Positions 1-4,384 of a stretch of DNA of 10,208 nucleotides are shown in pieces (the stretch's first letter is position 1; each line of letters opens with the position of its first letter). Both the position numbers and the translations under genes were made by a program. The notes under the pieces were generated by a model, which was not told where the DNA came from, ran no database searches, and saw only the letters and a program-made list of their open reading frames with translations. The DNA is taken from NCBI GenBank assembly GCA_937925775.1, contig CALAMM010000060.1, forward strand, positions 1 to 10,208. Direction: 5' to 3'. The stretch is from an uncultured Fimbriimonadales bacterium. Its GTDB lineage: Bacteria; Armatimonadota; Fimbriimonadia; Fimbriimonadales; GBS-DC.

Positions 1-106
1 GTTGGTAGACCTTCTGCTCGTAGCGGCGCACGAGCAGGTCGAACGCGAACTCGTCGCCCTCTTTGAAGCGTTCTATGAGTACCTCGTCGCTGCTGTAGTC
101 GTAGAT
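1..106 (-). CDS. ECF-type RNA polymerase sigma factor, N-terminal part (runs off left edge)
   Basis: Only the first 35 codons are present. The translated minus strand contains DEVLIERFKEGDEFAFDLLV followed by RRYEQKVYQ, the classic region 2.1/2.2 opening of ECF sigma-70 factors (an acidic DE, then a conserved GD-x-x-AF and a LVRRY motif that contacts the core polymerase). The protein should direct RNA polymerase to a specific promoter set; which one cannot be told from this fragment. The frame is closed upstream by a TGA inside the first palindromic repeat, and no ATG, GTG or TTG lies between that stop and the conserved region. A strong Shine-Dalgarno GGGAGGG (120-114) sits 8 nt before an in-frame ATC (106-104), so I place the start there. 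An alternative is a start codon lost by mutation or a base error. The family call is firm; the start is uncertain. Confidence 0.8.
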   Translation of the reverse strand, partial: MYDYSSDEVLIERFKEGDEFAFDLLVRRYEQKVYQ

Positions 107-113
107 AGATGTA

Positions 114-120
114 CCCTCCC
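114..120 (-). promoter_or_regulatory. Shine-Dalgarno of the ECF sigma gene, deciding an ATC start
   Basis: GGGAGGG on the minus strand matches the anti-Shine-Dalgarno well and lies 8 nt before ATC at 106-104. It is what places the start of the sigma gene, because no canonical start codon exists in that frame. It begins only about 10 nt after the last palindromic repeat. Confidence 0.55.
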
Positions 121-130
121 GCTCGCTGTG

Positions 131-352
131 GCTTGGACTTCAGTCCAAGCGCATCTGCTCTGTAGCTCGGACTTCAGTCCAAGCGCATTTACCCAGTGGC
201 TCGGACTTTAGTCCAAGCGCATTTTCTCTGCGGCTCGGACTTCAGTCCAAGCACATTCACCTGTGGCTTGGACTTCAGTCCAAGCGCGCTTGCTCTGTGG
301 CTTGAACTTTAGTCCAAGCGCATTCACCTGTGGCTCGGACTTCAGTCCAAGC
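131..352. repeat. Tandem array of seven 20-bp palindromes, 33-34 bp period
   Basis: Seven copies of GCTTGGACTTCAGTCCAAGC or close variants start at 131, 165, 199, 233, 266, 300 and 333. Each has 9-bp arms around a 2-nt centre. Units 1 and 5 are perfect palindromes; units 2, 3, 4 and 7 carry C for T at position 4, and unit 6 carries A for G at position 6. The 13-14-nt linkers are related to one another and tend to alternate between a CTCTG type and a CCTGTG/CCAGTG type, suggesting a two-unit higher-order repeat. The array lies between the end of the DUF4446 gene and the Shine-Dalgarno of the ECF sigma gene, so it is probably within or near the sigma mRNA leader. I infer a REP/MITE-like element family; the origin is unknown. 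Confidence 0.9.
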
Positions 353-358
353 GCAGGT

Positions 359-380
359 GCGACGCCTTTCTTGGCGTCGC
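359..380. repeat. Perfect inverted repeat, 8-bp arms
   Basis: GCGACGCC and GGCGTCGC flank a 6-nt TTTCTT loop. It differs in sequence from the seven-unit array that ends 6 bp to its left, so it belongs to a second palindrome type. No T-run follows on either strand, so it is not a standard intrinsic terminator. Confidence 0.75.
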
Positions 381-387
381 AAAGTCG

Positions 388-405
388 GTTGGCGAGGACG
401 CCGAC
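388..405. repeat. Inverted repeat, 7-bp arms with one G-T pair
   Basis: GTTGGCG and CGCCGAC surround AGGA. One position pairs as U-G in plus-strand RNA and would be an A-C mismatch in minus-strand RNA. It is a third palindrome type in the same intergenic stretch. Confidence 0.6.
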
Positions 406-415
406 ACTACGCCAC

Positions 416-437
416 GCACGGACAGGAATGTCCGTGC
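416..437. repeat. Perfect inverted repeat, 9-bp arms, abutting a stop codon
   Basis: GCACGGACA and TGTCCGTGC flank GGAA. Its right edge coincides with the last base of the TAG stop codon of the DUF4446 gene (439-437). It could serve as a 3' stem-loop for that leftward transcript, but no T-run follows. It is the fourth palindrome type in 300 bp. Confidence 0.7.
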
Positions 438-928
438 TACTGTGCTTCACGCAACGCCTGTTGCTCCTCGTCCGATAGTCCAATTGGCGAGGCGCGTTTC
501 TGGATGGGCTTTGCGTAAACGCGCATCTCCTGTCGGCTGTGGATGCCGCTAATCACGACGCCGTCGCCCTGCTCGTTGAGCATCGCGAGCGCGAAGCTCT
601 GTTGCCCGCCGATGTCGGGGAAGGCGTCGTAGCGCACCAGCCCCACCCGCTGCAGGCACTGGTTCGTTTGACTCTGCAGCTGCTCCAGGTGGTTCCCGTG
701 CGCTTTGAGCGTCTCTTCCATCAGCGACACACGGCGCAGGGTCTCATAGAGCGTGTGTTCCAGCGAGCCGCCTTCCGAGTGGGTCATCAGCTGCTTCCAG
801 CGGCGCATGAACTTACCCCAGCGCCACGCCTGCACAAGGTTCACGATTGCCAGCGCCGCCACCGCGATGATTAGTCCCACCACCACCTGCGGCTGTTGCG
901 CCCAACTGAGCCATTCTTGCCAATCCAT
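437..928 (-). CDS. DUF4446 family membrane-anchored protein
   Basis: This 163-residue protein has an N-terminal transmembrane helix (about residues 15-33), a basic stretch, a helical probable coiled coil (about 55-90), and the family signature from QRVGLVRYDAF (about 93-103) through GGQQSFALAMLNEQGDGVVI and IHSRQEMRVYAKPI to residue 142. That signature is characteristic of DUF4446, a family of unknown function found in Firmicutes and several other phyla. Length fits the family. I chose the ATG at 928 because the reading frame upstream is extra sequence unlike the family and lies inside the neighbouring membrane-protein gene. The start overlaps the end of that gene by 58 nt, implying translational coupling. 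No good Shine-Dalgarno is visible. Confidence 0.88.
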   Translation of the reverse strand: MDWQEWLSWAQQPQVVVGLIIAVAALAIVNLVQAWRWGKFMRRWKQLMTHSEGGSLEHTLYETLRRVSLMEETLKAHGNHLEQLQSQTNQCLQRVGLVRYDAFPDIGGQQSFALAMLNEQGDGVVISGIHSRQEMRVYAKPIQKRASPIGLSDEEQQALREAQ

Positions 929-2346
929 AGAGCTGCGGTAATTGTACCTGTTCTTTGGGCATGCTCTTCTGGCTTGCCGTTGGGGTGCCGAGAGAGCCCC
1001 TTGTCGAGGCTTCCCACGCCCCACGCAATCAGCCCCACATCGAACAGCGTCTTACCCAGCTGCGGCAGATACATGTAGTGTTCAAAAAAGTGCAGGAATG
1101 CCATCGGCAGGAAGGTGAGCGCGTGCCACCCCAGCGCGCCTCCAAGCAGTGCGCGCTGTCGCCACAACGCCACCAGCACGCCCAGATAGAGCAGCGTGCC
1201 TACGATGTTGTCCCAGCCCTGACGGTCCACCAGCAGGACTTCCAAGTTTGTTCCCACAGATCGCCAGTATTGCCACTGCGCGGTAGGCGGTATCAGCTCG
1301 GTCAGATAGCTCATCACTGGTCCCACGACGCTGCTGCGGAGCTGCTGCTGTTGATAGCGTGTCGGTTCGGTGGGGAGCAGAGTGAGGCGCAGCGCGATGA
1401 TGAGCAGTCCTGCCAGCGTCGCCACACCGAACGCCTTCCAGCCCCAAGCCCCCCAGAGTTTTCGGTGCCAGAACCCAAGCGTGCCAAGTATAGGGAGGAG
1501 CGTAATCGGCTGTTCGTAGCTCCCCAGAGCAAGCAGGTAGAGCGCACCCCCCAAGCCCAGCCACCTCCATCGCTGCGCCGACGCCCCTCGCACCAGCCAA
1601 TACACCGCCCACACGCTGAACATCGTCCCCAGAATCGCGGTGCGCGAGGGAACCCAAGTAATCAGGCGCGTGTAGTGCGTCTCCAGCAGTCGGTCAAAGC
1701 CCCAAAAGAGCGCGCCGAGCGCAAACATCAGCGGGAGCCAGTGTGGACGAACTGCTTCCCTCAAGACCGCGTTCGGTGCGCCTGCTCTGCGCTGGGCGAT
1801 GACCATGCCGATGACAACCAGCCCCACCAACCACCACGCCGACCAACGCCCCAGCGTGTGAGTCAATCCTGTCTGCTGCAGGCTAAGCGCAAGGGCGACG
1901 CCTGCGGCAAGCCCGTCGGCACGGGGATACGCAATCAAGCGGGCGTACTCGCGCGTCAGAAAAAACGCGCCCACCGCCGTGAGAACCATCAGCAGCCAAT
2001 TCGTCAGGCGGAACCCCCATGCCGTCTCGCCGTACACGGTGTAATCTACGACTATCGAAAGGCTTGAAATCGGGCGGTAGAAGCCATTTTCCAGCAGCCA
2101 GTCGCCCACGAACCAGCGCCACGCGCCTGAGAACCCTCCCGCACGCTGCACGGCATCGAGCATGACCGCCGTGTCGCTGTCGGCGCGTAGGGGAAAATGC
2201 GTAAACGCTTGGGGCAGGGCGAGCGCGTGGACAAGCAGGATCGCCCCCAGCGCCGCCCATACGCCCCAACTACTTCCTCTGTTTGAAGAAGTTCGCGTTC
2301 TTCTCAATATAGTGGCGCCATTCGGGGGGCACTTCCGTGTCCGCAT
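871..2346 (-). CDS. GT-C-like integral membrane glycosyltransferase
   Basis: A polytopic membrane protein of up to 491 residues with roughly 10-11 hydrophobic helices. After the first helix (about 28-48) comes RADSD (54-58), positioned like the acidic catalytic motif in the first outer loop of GT-C glycosyltransferases. It is followed by GFYRPISSLSIVVDY (88-102) and GFRLTNWLL (111-119), a pattern typical of PMT/TMTC-like and related bacterial GT-C proteins that transfer sugars from lipid-linked donors. Donor and acceptor cannot be inferred. The start is uncertain: the ATG at 2346 lies 77 nt inside the ferredoxin gene, a TTG at 2307 is an alternative giving a short basic N-terminus, and no start codon exists between the ferredoxin stop and the first helix. 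The C-terminal 50 residues are non-hydrophobic and overlap the DUF4446 start. Confidence 0.72.
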   Translation of the reverse strand: MRTRKCPPNGATILRRTRTSSNRGSSWGVWAALGAILLVHALALPQAFTHFPLRADSDTAVMLDAVQRAGGFSGAWRWFVGDWLLENGFYRPISSLSIVVDYTVYGETAWGFRLTNWLLMVLTAVGAFFLTREYARLIAYPRADGLAAGVALALSLQQTGLTHTLGRWSAWWLVGLVVIGMVIAQRRAGAPNAVLREAVRPHWLPLMFALGALFWGFDRLLETHYTRLITWVPSRTAILGTMFSVWAVYWLVRGASAQRWRWLGLGGALYLLALGSYEQPITLLPILGTLGFWHRKLWGAWGWKAFGVATLAGLLIIALRLTLLPTEPTRYQQQQLRSSVVGPVMSYLTELIPPTAQWQYWRSVGTNLEVLLVDRQGWDNIVGTLLYLGVLVALWRQRALLGGALGWHALTFLPMAFLHFFEHYMYLPQLGKTLFDVGLIAWGVGSLDKGLSRHPNGKPEEHAQRTGTITAALWIGKNGSVGRNSRRWWWD

Positions 2347-2512
2347 AGATGGCGTTCACGGGGCACTCCGGCTCGCATAGTCCACAGTCGATGCATTCGT
2401 CGGGGTTGATATAGAGCTGGTCTTCGCCCTCGTAGATACAATCCACGGGGCAGACCGCGACGCAGGACTTGTCCTTCACGCCGATACAAGGTTCCGTGAT
2501 TACATACGGCAT
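2270..2512 (-). CDS. fdxA: 7Fe ferredoxin ([3Fe-4S][4Fe-4S]), FdxA type
   Basis: An 80-residue electron carrier. The cysteines fall at 9, 17, 21, 25, 40, 43, 46 and 50. By comparison with Azotobacter ferredoxin I (one residue offset), C9, C17 and C50 should bind the [3Fe-4S] cluster and C21, C40, C43 and C46 the [4Fe-4S] cluster, with C25 matching its free cysteine. The C-terminal tail with PPEWRHYIEKNANFF is also typical of this family. The ATG at 2512 is preceded by GGAGG at an 8-nt spacing. The gene starts 34 nt after the SLH-like gene and overlaps the membrane-protein frame downstream, so it is probably co-transcribed with both. The redox partner is not evident nearby. Confidence 0.93.
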   Translation of the reverse strand: MPYVITEPCIGVKDKSCVAVCPVDCIYEGEDQLYINPDECIDCGLCEPECPVNAIYADTEVPPEWRHYIEKNANFFKQRK

Positions 2513-2546
2513 AGCAGGAGCCTCCTCTGATAGGATACCCGACGAG

Positions 2547-3197
2547 TTATTGCAGGTGCGGTTCGTCGCGGTAGCGTTCCAAGATGCGCTGCGCTATATC
2601 GCGGAGCATATCGGGCAGTTCTTTGCCGCGGATGGGTTTGGTCGGCTCCTGGTAGAGTGGCGCACCTGCGTTAACCCAGCCGCCCTGCGCCAGATACTGG
2701 AGCGCGCGGTAGGCGGGATGGTTTGTCTTCAGCTTGATAGTCGGCTGGGTTTGGAATCGCGTTTTGCCGCGCGGTGCGCCGAGCAGGGTGCGCATTTGGG
2801 CGTCCAGTCGTTGAGCGTACTGGGCGAGCATTTGCCCGACCTGATAGCGTGGCATCGGCTTGCCTGCGCTGAAGCGGGGTGGGATTGCCCCCCGTGCCTT
2901 GAGCTCTTTCAAAGCGGGCTGCGCCCACGCGGGATGCCGACCTTCTAATTGCACCACGCCCGCGCTCGCCGTGCTAATCGGCTTCTGGAACGCCTCTGAC
3001 AGCCCGCGCTCCAGATTTACGATAAACTCGGCGGTGAGAACAGCAACCTCGTAGCCTGTGAGCGGCTCGTCATAGGCAGAGGTCGGCTTCGGCGGGGGCA
3101 CATGGAAGTGTGGCTGACGCTGAGCGCCCTGCGACCAGAGTGAACCAACCAGCAACAGGTTCAGCCCCGCTGCGCGGAGTAAAGCAGAACGGTTCAT
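2547..3197 (-). CDS. Secreted S-layer-homology-like protein
   Basis: This 216-residue protein begins with a signal peptide (MNRS basic start, hydrophobic 5-21, likely cleavage near 24-26) and a Pro-rich linker (34-39). Three SLH-like segments follow. The first is degenerate, around GYEVAVLTAEFIVNLERGL (48-66). The second runs from HPAWAQPALKELKARGAI through the RYQVGQMLAQYAQRL helix (88-131). The third is HPAYRALQYLAQGGWV through RGKELPDMLRDIAQRILERY (160-209). SLH repeats anchor proteins to secondary cell-wall polymers or form envelope contacts; here they are almost the whole protein, so it may be an envelope-bound adaptor rather than an enzyme. There is no evident Shine-Dalgarno; CATAAT lies 7 nt before the ATG, so a leaderless transcript is possible. 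Confidence 0.72.
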   Translation of the reverse strand: MNRSALLRAAGLNLLLVGSLWSQGAQRQPHFHVPPPKPTSAYDEPLTGYEVAVLTAEFIVNLERGLSEAFQKPISTASAGVVQLEGRHPAWAQPALKELKARGAIPPRFSAGKPMPRYQVGQMLAQYAQRLDAQMRTLLGAPRGKTRFQTQPTIKLKTNHPAYRALQYLAQGGWVNAGAPLYQEPTKPIRGKELPDMLRDIAQRILERYRDEPHLQ

Positions 3198-3244
3198 ACC
3201 CGTAATTATGGCAGATTCGGGGCGAAAACACGCTCTCTACTGTT

Positions 3245-3589
3245 TTAGCCTGGGGGCCAGGTCATGGAACGCCCGCCCAGCAAGTGGAAGTGTAGGTGGA
3301 ACACCGACTGCCCTGCCGCGCGGTTCGTGTTCAGCACCACGCGATAGCCCTCCGCCTCGATCCCCTCTCGCCGTGCAAGCTCGGCGCAGACCCATAGCAG
3401 ATGCCCCATCAGCGTCTCGTGTTCCGCCTGCATCGCGGCGAGGTTCTCGATGTGCTGGCGCGGGATGACCAAGATATGGGTAGGGGCTTGGGGATTGATG
3501 TCGCGAAACGCGAAGGCGTGTTCGTCTTCATAGACGACCTGCGTGGGGATTTCATGATTGGCGAACTTACAGAACAGGCACTCGCTCAT
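3245..3589 (-). CDS. HIT family protein (HinT-like purine nucleotide phosphoramidase)
   Basis: A 114-residue histidine-triad protein of the HINT branch. It shows the N-terminal CLFCK zinc-type pair (C5, C8), the mid-domain ITP-like strand THILVIPRQHI (37-47), and the active-site block GQSVFHLHFHLLGGR (93-107). H98, H100 and H102 form the triad, H100 being the expected nucleophile. It ends in MTWPPG, as in HINT1. These enzymes hydrolyse AMP linked to amines or carboxylates, such as lysyl-AMP. The ATG overlaps the stop of the upstream TnpA-like/sigma-like fusion gene by 4 nt (ATGA), with GGGAGGT inside the upstream gene as ribosome binding site, so both are translated from one mRNA. Confidence 0.95.
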   Translation of the reverse strand: MSECLFCKFANHEIPTQVVYEDEHAFAFRDINPQAPTHILVIPRQHIENLAAMQAEHETLMGHLLWVCAELARREGIEAEGYRVVLNTNRAAGQSVFHLHFHLLGGRSMTWPPG

Positions 3590-4323
3590 GCGGACCTCCC
3601 AGCAGTGCGTTCCATACGCTTGGCACGTCGCTCACGCAGGAACGCGCGAATCTTCTCTATCGATTCTTGGGCGATTTGTTGCACTTCTTCTGGCTTGAGA
3701 GAGAGCTTTTCTGCGGCTTGCTCTAAGGTGTGCACTTGCTCGCCCTGCAGTCCGTACAGTAGGCGCATCACCACGCGCTCTGCAGGCAACAACTCGTCCA
3801 TCGCCCGCTCAATTTGCTTGGGGTGCAGGGGCTGCGTCGTGTCGTACACAATCTGGATCAGCACAGGCTCTTCACCTCGCGAACGGGTTTCCCACAGGCG
3901 CAGGGTGGGTTCAATCTGGGCATATCCGAGCGTCTCAGCGAAGTACCCTTCTGCCCAGAAGTTGCGCTTGCCGATCTCGGCTTCGAGGCGGGGGATCCCC
4001 TCAAAAAGTCGATGCGCCGTGCTGCGTTTGATGTCGCTAATCACATCCGCCAACGCTTCGGTCGGCTTGAACCCCAGAATCAGGTGCACCTGATTGGGCG
4101 TTATTCGGTATGCGATGAGCTCATATGAGTAATTTTGGCACACTTCGGGCAGAACCTGCGAGAACAGCGCGGTGACCTCCTCGTCGAAGAGGGGCTTTTT
4201 GGCGCGTGCATAAAAAGCGACCAGGGCATACAGCCTGTACGCACTTGACCCTGTGGTACGCAGCTTTTCGAACGGCGACTTCGCTACGCGCGATTGCGAA
4301 CTCCCAGACTGTTTCTTCGCCAT
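3586..4323 (-). CDS. TnpA-like (IS200/Y1, apparently inactive) domain fused to sigma-70 region-4-like HTH
   Basis: A 245-residue protein with two parts. Residues about 28-146 follow the IS200/IS605 TnpA fold: first strand AYRLYALVAFYAR (28-40), ITPNQVHLILGF (74-85) at the HUH position, ISDIKRSTAHRLFEGIPRL (95-113), and NFWAEGYFAETLG (121-133). The usual H-x-H is Q78-V-H80, and the helix expected to carry the catalytic tyrosine reads TLRLWETR with Trp144 in its place. DNA cleavage is therefore unlikely. Residues about 171-233 resemble sigma-70 region 4: LLPAERVVMRLLYGLQGE, then TLEQAAEKLSLKPEEVQQI as the helix-turn-helix. The ATG has GGAGG 6 nt upstream. There are no transposon ends or tnpB nearby, and the gene is coupled to the HIT gene. 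I infer a domesticated DNA- or RNA-binding regulator; its function is unknown. Confidence 0.8.
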   Translation of the reverse strand: MAKKQSGSSQSRVAKSPFEKLRTTGSSAYRLYALVAFYARAKKPLFDEEVTALFSQVLPEVCQNYSYELIAYRITPNQVHLILGFKPTEALADVISDIKRSTAHRLFEGIPRLEAEIGKRNFWAEGYFAETLGYAQIEPTLRLWETRSRGEEPVLIQIVYDTTQPLHPKQIERAMDELLPAERVVMRLLYGLQGEQVHTLEQAAEKLSLKPEEVQQIAQESIEKIRAFLRERRAKRMERTAGRSA

Positions 4324-4355
4324 GCACGCCCTCCACTCAAGCGACCGCGCAACTA

Positions 4356-4361
4356 AGTATA
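4356..4361 (-). promoter_or_regulatory. Possible -10 element for the TnpA-like/sigma-like fusion operon
   Basis: TATACT preceded by GGGG on the minus strand, 32 nt before the ATG of the fusion gene, in the 61-bp gap after the helicase. No convincing -35 hexamer lies 16-18 bp upstream, so the call rests on the -10 and on the same GGGGTATACT decamer recurring in two other upstream regions of this window. Confidence 0.4.
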
Positions 4362-4384
4362 CCCCAATTCAAGGCAAGTTCCTG

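Noticed and set aside
2..211. Plus-strand open frame at the left edge
   Set aside because: It runs through the palindromic repeats, and the minus strand here encodes a clear ECF sigma region 2.
131..352. CRISPR array
   Set aside because: The units are near-perfect palindromes, the 13-14-nt linkers are too short and are related to one another, and no cas genes are near.
955..2067. Long plus-strand open frame of 370 codons opposite the membrane protein
   Set aside because: Its composition is Arg/Pro/Gln-rich and low in complexity, with no recognisable domain. It is the antisense shadow of a GC-rich membrane-protein gene.
3586..4323. A live IS200/IS605 insertion sequence
   Set aside because: The catalytic Tyr and one HUH His appear to be missing, a sigma-like domain is fused, the next gene overlaps its stop, and I see no end hairpins or tnpB.
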